Source: Sulfuriferula multivorans
GTDB taxonomy: Bacteria > Pseudomonadota > Gammaproteobacteria > Burkholderiales > Thiobacillaceae
Length of the DNA stretch: 9,118 bases
NCBI GenBank assembly: GCA_010365175.1
Contig: JAAFGW010000103.1
Coordinates: 1-9,118 of the forward strand
Direction: 5' to 3'
Shown: positions 1-9,118 of the stretch, in pieces
Position numbering within the stretch: the first letter of the stretch is position 1
Layout: each line of letters starts with the position of its first letter
Position numbers and translations under genes: made by a program
Notes under the pieces: model-generated
Seen by the model: the letters and a program-made list of their open reading frames with translations, nothing else
Database searches by the model: none
What the model was told of the DNA's origin: nothing

Positions 1-768
1 CCGCTCGGGTAGCACCAGATGGGCCAATATTTCGCCAGGCAGGCCTATCCAGGGACGTACTCCGGATAAATCCAGCAGAGTCTGTTCTCCGCACAAATTC
101 ACCGCCCCCCGCAACAAAACAGGTTGCGGCGTTTTGATCAAGCCCAGCGAGTGATAGAGGTCGTCAACATCCCGGGCACCGTCATGAGCCTTGCACCAGG
201 CTTCGGCAAAGCTGGCTTTCAAGCGTTCCATCGCTTTGGAGTCGCCTGTGGCCTGAACACTGAAACTGCGTAAGTCGAGGTTCGCTTGTTGATTGCGGCT
301 GACAGCAAGCAAGGCTTTGAATAGCCGCTCGATGTCGGCGGTATGTTGCGGTAAACGCAGCCGTAGCGCAGATTCTCCCCGTTGCCAGCGGGTGGCCGCG
401 TTATCCCAGCAGGTTTGCAGCCACGGCGGTGCGTGTTCCAGCAGGGGGGCGATCCGTGGCGCAAGAGCATCCACCTGGGTTCTGGCAGGCGTTCGGCCGA
501 GGAAGACAGCCAGCTTGTGCCCATCAACAAGTAGCACGCGTAGCAATTCGTGCTCGGCTTCAAAACGCCCCCATTTGAGCGTGACTGCACCGCATGACGC
601 TGCGTTCGCCATGACTGCATGAAAGCTTTCGCGGCAGTTTCCCGACGTGGCTCGATAACCGCCGCTGTCACGCCCAGCCGGGCTGAGGCTCAGCGTTTTA
701 CTGCCGTTGTCGCCACGCTGCCAACGCTCGAACAAGGTGTTGAGCAGTTCGAGTGCGGGATCAGTCAT
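1..768 (-). CDS. jetD: Wadjet nuclease subunit JetD (MksG-like), N-terminal part; runs off the left edge
   Basis: I translated this frame by hand. It starts with ATG at 768-766 and stays open for exactly 256 codons to position 1, so the gene continues outside the window. In the known family JetD is the endonuclease of the Wadjet complex, with an N-terminal arm domain (DUF3322-like) and a C-terminal toprim domain related to topoisomerase VI (DUF2220-like), and it cuts plasmid DNA held by JetABC. Visible here are the start MTDPALELLNTLFERWQRGD, a segment RSFSVQATGDSKAMERL at residues 167-183 and GLPGEIL at 242-248. The pattern S-V-x-x-x-G-D-S-K is, from memory, typical of JetD proteins just ahead of the toprim domain. 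The catalytic acidic residues should lie just beyond the edge, so activity cannot be judged. The start overlaps the end of jetC by 8 bases, with a weak AAGG only 3 bases upstream. Position as fourth gene after an SMC-type ATPase supports the call more than sequence similarity alone does. Confidence 0.8.
   Translation of the reverse strand, partial: MTDPALELLNTLFERWQRGDNGSKTLSLSPAGRDSGGYRATSGNCRESFHAVMANAASCGAVTLKWGRFEAEHELLRVLLVDGHKLAVFLGRTPARTQVDALAPRIAPLLEHAPPWLQTCWDNAATRWQRGESALRLRLPQHTADIERLFKALLAVSRNQQANLDLRSFSVQATGDSKAMERLKASFAEAWCKAHDGARDVDDLYHSLGLIKTPQPVLLRGAVNLCGEQTLLDLSGVRPWIGLPGEILAHLVLPER
761..768 (-). other. 8-base overlap of jetC end and jetD start
   Basis: The jetD ATG (768-766) lies upstream of the jetC TGA (763-761), so the genes share 8 bases in different frames. 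AAGG at 775-772 is close to the start (3 bases) and may be a weak ribosome-binding site. The arrangement places jetD on the same message as jetABC. Confidence 0.75.
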
Positions 769-3700
769 GCGCCTTGAACGGATTGTCGGCGGCAAGCAGC
801 GCATGCAGCGCAGGTTTGAAATATTGCGGCTCGATAGAAACCGCACCGCCGTCGCGATACACGTTGACGATGGTGTCCATTTCCTCTGCCAACAGGGCGT
901 GGCGCTCGTCGGGTGCGGCGATTACCGCCTGCATCCCAAGATCGCGCAGGAAAGCGAGTGCGCTTTGAGTGTTGCCCACATCCAGTTTGCTGAACGCCTC
1001 GTCGAATAAGGCTAGTGCCATGCCGCCCCTAACTTTACCAGTAGCTTCGTCGCGCTCCAGTCGGTAGGTGGCTGCCAGCGCAGCGCCAATGGCGACATAA
1101 AAAGGCGCCTGATGCTCACCGCCGGAGCCTTTGCCCAGTCGCTGCGATAGCCAGGCAGTGGAATTTGCCCGATTGGGATCCTTCATTTCCACGTCGAAAC
1201 GATAGTAGTTTCGGTAGTCGACCAACTTGTCTTCCAGCGCCTTGGCGCCATCGGCACCACCCATGAGCAATTCGCGGATTTTTTTACGTGCTTCGAAATG
1301 TTCAGAGCCCGGCAAGGCCTGCGTGTCGAACAGACTACCGACATTAGCTTGCACCTCAGCTGTCGCTGATTTAATCCATTTAATTAGTGGTTCAAATTCT
1401 TTCTCATCAAATTTCTTGAACTGGTACAACTCGCCGTGGAAGTTGCGTTTTTTCAGGTTGCGATTGAGTTCGTCGAGCGCATCGTCGATGCCGGCCAGAT
1501 TGTCGCGTAACTGGCCGATGAACTGGGCGTGGAAAATTTGTTCGGCATCCAGCCTTGCTTTCTCGGCGCGATCAGTAAGGCCGGCAAGTTGAGTGTCTTC
1601 CAGGTTGGTAAGGGTGGTAATGCTCCAGGCTTCCAGCTCTGCGTGCAAGTCTTCGGGCATCTGATTGGCCGAGCCGGGCAGCAAAGCAGAGTGTTTCAAT
1701 GCGTATTCGCGCAGATCAGCATGTGCGGCATCGCGGCTTTGAGCCTGCTCGGTGCGGTTTTTCCGGGCACGCTGACGAGCGGTTTCCTCTACTTTGTTGA
1801 GGTCTTCACCGTGTTCAGTCTGCAGGCGCTCGAATTGGGCAGAAGCCTCTGCCATCTTGAGGGTTGCTGTTTGGGTGCGACGCGTGCGATCCTCGACGGC
1901 CTGCGCGAATGCCTCATTATTCAGGCGTTTCTTCTCTTCCTGAAGAGTTGTTTCTTTTAGCAAGTCATTTTTCTGCGTTTCAAGTTTGCTGAACTGCTTC
2001 TTGCGCGTTTCTATGCTGTCCTGAGTCGCTTTGAGTTTTTGTTTGAGAGTGTCTGTTTCTTTCAGGTCAAGTTGTCCCAGTTCTTCTTTCAGACGCTTGA
2101 TCTCAGATTGTGCGTTGGTTCGGTTGGCCGCCAGTGCGGTCAGCTCGATCCCTTCTCCCAACTTGCGCGCAAAATCAGCCAGGGCTCCGGAAACGTCCGC
2201 AAAGCGCCTATGTGTGCGATCAGCCTCGGCGTATTTGGCTGCGTCTTCCTGAAACTGTGATTCCAGACGCTTGCATGTGAGTTCACGGCTGGCGCGACCG
2301 AGCAGGTGGTCTTGCACAGGTGCCATGCGCTCGATGGCGCCGTTGGCGGCAAGCATGCCGTCGTCAGTGGCCGCGCGTTCCTGGCGCAGGAGTTCATCCT
2401 CTGTATACACCCGCATCACACGCCCGAGCAGACGATTGATATAGGCGCGGGCATGGTCGTCGTCGGTGGTGATGATTTCTGCCAGCGAACCCGGCTCGCA
2501 ACGCTTCAGCCAGTCCTGGGTTTTGCGGGTGTTGATTACGCGTGCACCGAACAGTTCACGACCTTGGCGGCGGTAGACGCTGATGGCATCACGCGCATCC
2601 TCGGGTGTGACGATCAAGGCCTCGCGATTGCTGCCGAGATAGCGCTCAATACAGTCGCGCCAACGTTCATCCACGATTTCCACGCAATCGCACAGCGGGC
2701 GGCTACCGATATTGTGCTGGTTGAGCAGGGCGATGAGGGCTTGGGCTTTTCTCGACAAAGGTGTTTCGCCGCGTTGAAGGGTCTGCAGTCGCTCGCGCAA
2801 ATCCAACAAGTTGGTGTTCATGATCTCGACTTCATTTCCGAGTTTCTTCGCACGTTCCTGTACGCCTGGCAGCACAGCTTCAAGCTCGGTGTGAACTTCG
2901 CTGGCCAGTTGTTCGACGATTTCGGGCGCTTCTGGCCAAATCGGGACGAGCAACTCGTCTTGGGGGAGCGTATCCGCAAGCGTTTGCAGGACAGTCAGAA
3001 AGGGCTTGGGCAGGTCTTCACTAAAGTCGAGTAGTTTCCAGACGGCGGAGAGATTTCGCCGAATGATATCCAAGTCGTTGCCAGCCTGGTTTGCGTGCGT
3101 CTGCTGCGTCTCGATGCGCGCTTCCAGTTCCTGGCGTTTGGCCTCACTACCGCTTGCCGCGATCAGTCTGTTGAGGCGCACGACTTCTGTTTGATCCTGC
3201 GCGTCATGGTGGGTCAAGTCTTTGGCCGCCACCTCCAATGCCTTGCTTTGTTGACCAATCTGCTCCAATGCGACTTCGATGCGTACCCGCTCGTCATCCA
3301 GCCGGAGCACCGCCGCTTCCATCTCAATCCAATCGTATTGCACCGCCCGTTGTCCCCGGCGTGCCGCCTCCAAATAGTGAGCCTGGACAAGCTTGAGCGC
3401 GGCGATGCGGTCGCGCACCTCTTTCGTTTTGGCTTCGATATCGCGGTAGTTCTTGAGCGATTCCTGCAGGGCTTTTACCCGGATGGGCTTGTCGTCGAGA
3501 ATGTGGCGGCGCACAAATTCAGATACATCCTTGATCGGGGCAAAGGTCACGGCATTTTTCAGGCTGCGCGCAAAACGAATCGGTTCGAATGAACGACCGC
3601 CATAACCGAGCGCTTCGCCCAAGCGTTTAATGAAGCGCCCGGATTCATTCAGGTTCTCGAATTCCGCGCCCTGCGCGTGGCAACGGCGGCGCAGGTCTTC

Positions 3701-4189
3701 GCGCACGCGATCCCACGGAATCGGGCGATCTTCACCCCCGACCGATTCGATGAGATCGCGCAAAATCAATGAGGCGCGCGGCACGATAAAACGGCCATCT
3801 ACTTCGAATACGCCATTGTCGAGGTGGGCGTGCATGGCGAGGCCGATTGCTGTCTCGTCGTTCGTTTCATCATCGCGAAAACACAGCACGATATAAGAAA
3901 CAGCCTGCCGACGCGGTGCCAAATCAGGATCAAGGTCTGCGTCAGTGGAGGGGTCGCGCACCACGCCCAGACAATATTCACGCAACGTGCGCCGACTTTT
4001 TTCGCCCGCGCTGGCGTTGAGCTGAATCAGCCGTTGGTCTCCACCGAGCAATACGGCCTGGATCGCATCCAGGATGGAGGATTTACCCGATGCATTCGGG
4101 CCGATAAAAGCAGTGTTACCTTTGATGTCAATCTGTTCGGCCGATAGCAGATACCAGTTGACCAGCAGAATGCGGTTGAGCATTTTCAT
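761..4189 (-). CDS. jetC: Wadjet SMC-type ATPase JetC (MksB-like)
   Basis: This 1142-residue protein has the full SMC/Rad50-like layout. The N-terminal ATPase half carries Walker A GPNASGKSS (residues 30-38, catalytic Lys36). It is followed by a predominantly charged, helical coiled-coil arm (about 240-485), a globular hinge (about 485-640, containing VEIVDERWRDCIERYLGS) and a returning coiled coil (about 640-990). The C-terminal ATPase half has signature motif GSGGE (1021-1025), Walker B MALALFDE (1057-1064, Asp1063 and catalytic Glu1064) and D-loop SKLD (1067-1070). No key residue is missing. In the family, JetC dimerises at the hinge, closes its heads on ATP and drives DNA loop extrusion. 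JetA bridges the heads and JetB binds JetA. The ATG at 4189 overlaps the jetB stop as ATGA and has AGG 6 bases upstream; a second in-frame Met lies at codon 3. A generic SbcC- or MukB-like protein is the alternative, but the flanking small and kleisin-like genes point to Wadjet. Confidence 0.92.
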   Translation of the reverse strand: MKMLNRILLVNWYLLSAEQIDIKGNTAFIGPNASGKSSILDAIQAVLLGGDQRLIQLNASAGEKSRRTLREYCLGVVRDPSTDADLDPDLAPRRQAVSYIVLCFRDDETNDETAIGLAMHAHLDNGVFEVDGRFIVPRASLILRDLIESVGGEDRPIPWDRVREDLRRRCHAQGAEFENLNESGRFIKRLGEALGYGGRSFEPIRFARSLKNAVTFAPIKDVSEFVRRHILDDKPIRVKALQESLKNYRDIEAKTKEVRDRIAALKLVQAHYLEAARRGQRAVQYDWIEMEAAVLRLDDERVRIEVALEQIGQQSKALEVAAKDLTHHDAQDQTEVVRLNRLIAASGSEAKRQELEARIETQQTHANQAGNDLDIIRRNLSAVWKLLDFSEDLPKPFLTVLQTLADTLPQDELLVPIWPEAPEIVEQLASEVHTELEAVLPGVQERAKKLGNEVEIMNTNLLDLRERLQTLQRGETPLSRKAQALIALLNQHNIGSRPLCDCVEIVDERWRDCIERYLGSNREALIVTPEDARDAISVYRRQGRELFGARVINTRKTQDWLKRCEPGSLAEIITTDDDHARAYINRLLGRVMRVYTEDELLRQERAATDDGMLAANGAIERMAPVQDHLLGRASRELTCKRLESQFQEDAAKYAEADRTHRRFADVSGALADFARKLGEGIELTALAANRTNAQSEIKRLKEELGQLDLKETDTLKQKLKATQDSIETRKKQFSKLETQKNDLLKETTLQEEKKRLNNEAFAQAVEDRTRRTQTATLKMAEASAQFERLQTEHGEDLNKVEETARQRARKNRTEQAQSRDAAHADLREYALKHSALLPGSANQMPEDLHAELEAWSITTLTNLEDTQLAGLTDRAEKARLDAEQIFHAQFIGQLRDNLAGIDDALDELNRNLKKRNFHGELYQFKKFDEKEFEPLIKWIKSATAEVQANVGSLFDTQALPGSEHFEARKKIRELLMGGADGAKALEDKLVDYRNYYRFDVEMKDPNRANSTAWLSQRLGKGSGGEHQAPFYVAIGAALAATYRLERDEATGKVRGGMALALFDEAFSKLDVGNTQSALAFLRDLGMQAVIAAPDERHALLAEEMDTIVNVYRDGGAVSIEPQYFKPALHALLAADNPFKAHD
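4186..4189 (-). other. ATGA start-stop overlap coupling jetB to jetC
   Basis: The jetC ATG (4189-4187) overlaps the jetB TGA (4188-4186). It repeats the jetA/jetB arrangement, which supports both start choices. Confidence 0.88.
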
Positions 4190-4806
4190 GGCTCGCCTGC
4201 TTCCGACGAGTCAATGTCATTGGCTTGCCCTGCCTTGTTCAAGTGGGCTTCCAGCCGTTCCAAGCAGTGGTCTCCTGCTACCTGGCGTAATGCTGGCAAC
4301 AGGGCAATTCGAGGAAGACCGGTGGCGGCATCATCGTCACCGAGGCGCAGCAGACCGTGGCGTTGAAAGCGTTTGAGCAAACCGATGTAATCGCTCTTCT
4401 TTGGGGATTCGCGGTGGGTCAACACACTGTAGCGCTCCAGCAGATCGGCGGCACTCAAATGTACCTTGCCATCCTGAGTTTGGCGCGCCTCCACGCCTTC
4501 CTCAAAAGCCAGACGCGCAATAAAAAGGAACAAGGTTTCGGTGAGATCAAGGCGCAGATAAGTCTCTTCATCGCCAGGTAGTACGCCGACGTAACCAAAA
4601 TCCTGATCCAGATAAAGTTGCCAGCCCAACGCATCGAATAGCGCGTGAAAGTACTCGAAATGGTCGGTAATCAAGCGATAGTGCGGGCGCTCGTCGGCCA
4701 GGTAAAGAAACTGTCGGGTCAACAAGGCATTGGCGGCACTCTTGAAATCGGATTCGCTGAGTTCGTCGTTGCGTTCGAGCAGGTGTTTGAGGTCGCGAAG
4801 CATCAT
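4186..4806 (-). CDS. jetB: Wadjet small subunit JetB (MksE-like, DUF4194-type KITE protein)
   Basis: This 206-residue acidic protein begins MMLRDLKHLLERNDELSESD and continues with helical and winged-helix-like segments, for example QFLYLADERPHYRLITDHF and YFHALFDALGWQLYLDQDF. The motif DETYLRLDLTETLFLFIARL is typical of the DUF4194/JetB family as I remember it: a short conserved hydrophobic stretch followed by a second winged helix (residues of the ERYSVLTHRESPKKSDYIGLL type). In the complex it acts as a KITE-like dimer bound to the kleisin JetA. I chose ATG at 4806 because it forms an ATGA overlap with the jetA stop, the same arrangement as at jetB/jetC. A longer frame starting at 4848 adds 14 residues (MACVPGFHHHPQVN), but it overlaps jetA by 46 bases and has no ribosome-binding site. 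A second ATG directly after the first (4803) is also possible. Function is inferred from size and gene order plus family resemblance. Confidence 0.82.
   Translation of the reverse strand: MMLRDLKHLLERNDELSESDFKSAANALLTRQFLYLADERPHYRLITDHFEYFHALFDALGWQLYLDQDFGYVGVLPGDEETYLRLDLTETLFLFIARLAFEEGVEARQTQDGKVHLSAADLLERYSVLTHRESPKKSDYIGLLKRFQRHGLLRLGDDDAATGLPRIALLPALRQVAGDHCLERLEAHLNKAGQANDIDSSEAGEP
4196..4198 (-). promoter_or_regulatory. Possible jetC ribosome-binding site (AGG)
   Basis: A short purine core AGG within AGGCGAG sits 6 bases ahead of the jetC ATG, inside the jetB coding end. The match to the 16S anti-Shine-Dalgarno is minimal, but the spacing is normal. Confidence 0.4.
4803..4806 (-). 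other. ATGA start-stop overlap coupling jetA to jetB
   Basis: The minus strand reads ATGATG from 4806 to 4801. The first ATG is the chosen jetB start, and its last two bases with the next A form the jetA TGA. This overlap type normally goes with translational reinitiation and would tie JetB output to JetA output. Confidence 0.75.
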
Positions 4807-6218
4807 GTTGACTTGCGGGTGATGGTGAAATCCCGGCACGCAAGCCATTCTGTGTCGATACGTGTCGTTCCAGTGCGCACCTCAAAACGTCGATTGAGCC
4901 GCCGACCACTTTCGCCTGACCGTGTCAGGTGGCTGAGTTGCGTAAGGTGCGAGAAGGCGACGAAATCCTCGACCGACCCGATGCAAAATTCCTGTGCGCG
5001 CATTTCAGGGCGAGATCCCATCTGCTGATCCAGGTAGATCTCCACTGCGCGCGGATCCAGGCGGCGGCGAGCAAGATAATCGCGGATAGCTTTTTGCCGC
5101 GCCAGGCGTACCGGGTCTGGCGCAGTGCGGCGCAGGCGCTCCGGCTCCGGCGGGCGCTTGGGTGAAATGGGGGTGCGAGGACTACGCGATGACAACGGCA
5201 ACACACGCATCAGGCGATGGGGTGCCGGTAAGGCTGTGGCATCATCAGCTAAGGCTGCCCGCGCCACTAACCGTGCAATGCGTGCGGCAGCACCGGGCTG
5301 GGTTTTATCCATATAACGCACTGCCTCGGCGACCCGGCGTTCCAGCCCCGCACGAAATTCATTAATGCGTTCCAAGTGTGCATCCACTTCGGCGAATACC
5401 TGTTCTAGCGTGGCCAAGTCGTCGTCAACCCGGCGCAACGCTTCTGCTTCACTACGGGCTATACGCTGGCGCAGATAAGCCTGCGGAAGTGTCGTGCGTG
5501 CATCATGCGAGAAACGAATGCTTCTGACCTTGCTAAGGATTTCCGCTCGATAACGGAAGGGGTTGTCACGGGTGTACAGCGTCTTGTAATCCGCAACCAG
5601 AAATTCCTCAACAAAGTCCGAGAAGAATCCGCCCAGCAGAATTCTGGGATCATGCTCTGCGCGTAACCTTTGCGACACTTCGCGTAAGCCGTAGGCCAAT
5701 GAGCGCAAATGTAAAAAGAACTCTCGCGCCTGTCGGGCCGCTTCGGATAGAGCGGCGGCCTGGTCGCCAGGATTAAGTTGCACTTGAACGATATTGTTGT
5801 GGATGGTTTGCACGATCCCACCATAAAGGCGATTACGTTGCTGCGCGATCTCCAACAAATTCCCGAGCAGTCGCCCAACATCGGGCGGCATAGCGACGCG
5901 GGTGCGATAGCTGTCTTGCTCTTCTTCCAACCAGCCGCATTGCCGTAAACGCCTGTAGGCACGGGCAGCGTAACCAAGTTGGGTATTGGGGATATCTAAG
6001 GAGCTCTCTTCACCCTCCTCGGGTTGCCAGTTCTGCAACGTCATATCCGAAAGCACTTCTTCGATCTCGCTCCGCACCGTTTCGTAAGCAGGCAGCAAAG
6101 CTGCTGAGGTGCCAAAGAACAACGCGTGCAAACGTGTCAGGACGTTAACGTAAATGTTCCGGTTCGCGCCGGCCAAAGGAGCAAATAACGCGTCTGGGAG
6201 GTGCTTGAACAGAGCCAT
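4803..6218 (-). CDS. jetA: Wadjet kleisin-like subunit JetA (MksF-like)
   Basis: The protein has 471 residues. The N-terminus (LFKHLPDALFAPLAGANRNI, then YVNVLTRLHALFFG) resembles the JetA family now called DUF5716/Wadjet JetA, and residues 1-110 look like a winged-helix domain ending in a strand-rich YRTRVAMPPDV. A largely helical middle part (about 115-330) includes GGFFSDFVEEFLVADYKTLY. A Pro/Arg/Ser-rich linker (about 340-375) is followed by a C-terminal winged-helix-like region ending in TEWLACRDFTITRK. This is the kleisin layout: N-terminal domain on the JetC neck, central JetB-binding part, C-terminal domain on the other JetC head. The start ATG at 6218 lies three bases after the metH stop and in the same frame. 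No convincing Shine-Dalgarno sequence precedes it, and the next in-frame Met is residue 59, which would delete the conserved N-terminus. The likeness to DUF5716 rather than DUF3375 hints at type II, from memory only. Confidence 0.82.
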   Translation of the reverse strand: MALFKHLPDALFAPLAGANRNIYVNVLTRLHALFFGTSAALLPAYETVRSEIEEVLSDMTLQNWQPEEGEESSLDIPNTQLGYAARAYRRLRQCGWLEEEQDSYRTRVAMPPDVGRLLGNLLEIAQQRNRLYGGIVQTIHNNIVQVQLNPGDQAAALSEAARQAREFFLHLRSLAYGLREVSQRLRAEHDPRILLGGFFSDFVEEFLVADYKTLYTRDNPFRYRAEILSKVRSIRFSHDARTTLPQAYLRQRIARSEAEALRRVDDDLATLEQVFAEVDAHLERINEFRAGLERRVAEAVRYMDKTQPGAAARIARLVARAALADDATALPAPHRLMRVLPLSSRSPRTPISPKRPPEPERLRRTAPDPVRLARQKAIRDYLARRRLDPRAVEIYLDQQMGSRPEMRAQEFCIGSVEDFVAFSHLTQLSHLTRSGESGRRLNRRFEVRTGTTRIDTEWLACRDFTITRKST

Positions 6219-6221
6219 GGC

Positions 6222-6224
<3 letters not shown>
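6216..6224 (-). other. metH stop / jetA start junction (TAA GCC ATG)
   Basis: On the minus strand the metH stop TAA (6224-6222) is followed by one sense triplet and the jetA ATG (6218-6216), all in the same frame. There is no room for a terminator or a separate promoter, and I see no good Shine-Dalgarno sequence in the last bases of metH. Ribosomes finishing metH could reinitiate at jetA, and a readthrough event would make a MetH-JetA fusion. Coupling is inferred from geometry. Confidence 0.8.

Positions 6225-9118
<2,894 letters not shown>

Noticed and set aside
219..671. Minus-strand 150-codon frame at the left end
   Set aside because: It is a different frame from jetD on the same strand. 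The jetD frame is open throughout, starts at a coupled position and matches the expected fourth gene.
2648..2692. Cys cluster in the JetC hinge (residues 500, 502 and 513) considered as a zinc hook
   Set aside because: The spacing CxC with a distant third Cys does not match the CxxC hook of Rad50/SbcC, and the surrounding sequence looks like an ordinary SMC-type hinge.
2306..3034. Plus-strand 242-codon open frame antisense to jetC
   Set aside because: It lies wholly inside jetC, its translation shows no recognisable domain, and jetC in this stretch has a coherent SMC hinge and arm. It is a shadow of a GC-rich gene.

Overview
The window looks like a chromosomal segment from a fairly GC-rich proteobacterium, probably a betaproteobacterium. 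That guess rests on the MetH sequence and codon choice; no rRNA or other decisive marker is present. Every supported gene lies on the minus strand, so the layout reads from right to left. There are no intergenic regions of any size, no RNA genes, no CRISPR array, no insertion sequence and no recognisable terminator.

Region 1 (9118 to 6222): the C-terminal roughly 965 residues of cobalamin-dependent methionine synthase (metH), a housekeeping gene whose start lies beyond the right edge. The zinc-ligand Cys pair, pterin-binding, B12-binding and reactivation domains are all visible and intact.

Region 2 (6218 to 1): a four-gene block that I read as a Wadjet (Jet/MksFEBG) plasmid-defence operon in the order jetA, jetB, jetC, jetD. 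JetA is the kleisin-like subunit, JetB the small KITE-like subunit and JetC the long SMC-type ATPase. JetC shows Walker A, signature, Walker B and D-loop motifs, coiled-coil arms and a hinge. JetD is the toprim-type nuclease subunit. Only its first 256 codons are here, and the reading frame is still open at position 1, so the nuclease half lies outside. Sequence flavour suggests the type II branch, but this is a tentative subtype call.

The genes are packed tightly. metH and jetA are separated by three bases and are in the same reading frame (TAA GCC ATG). jetA/jetB and jetB/jetC each share an ATGA start-stop overlap, and jetC/jetD overlap by 8 bases. This implies one transcript with translational coupling, and it places a defence system directly on the tail of an amino-acid biosynthesis gene. 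In known Wadjet systems JetABC forms a loop-extruding SMC motor that recognises small circular DNA, and JetD cuts it. The system is not new, but the way it is attached to metH deserves checking.
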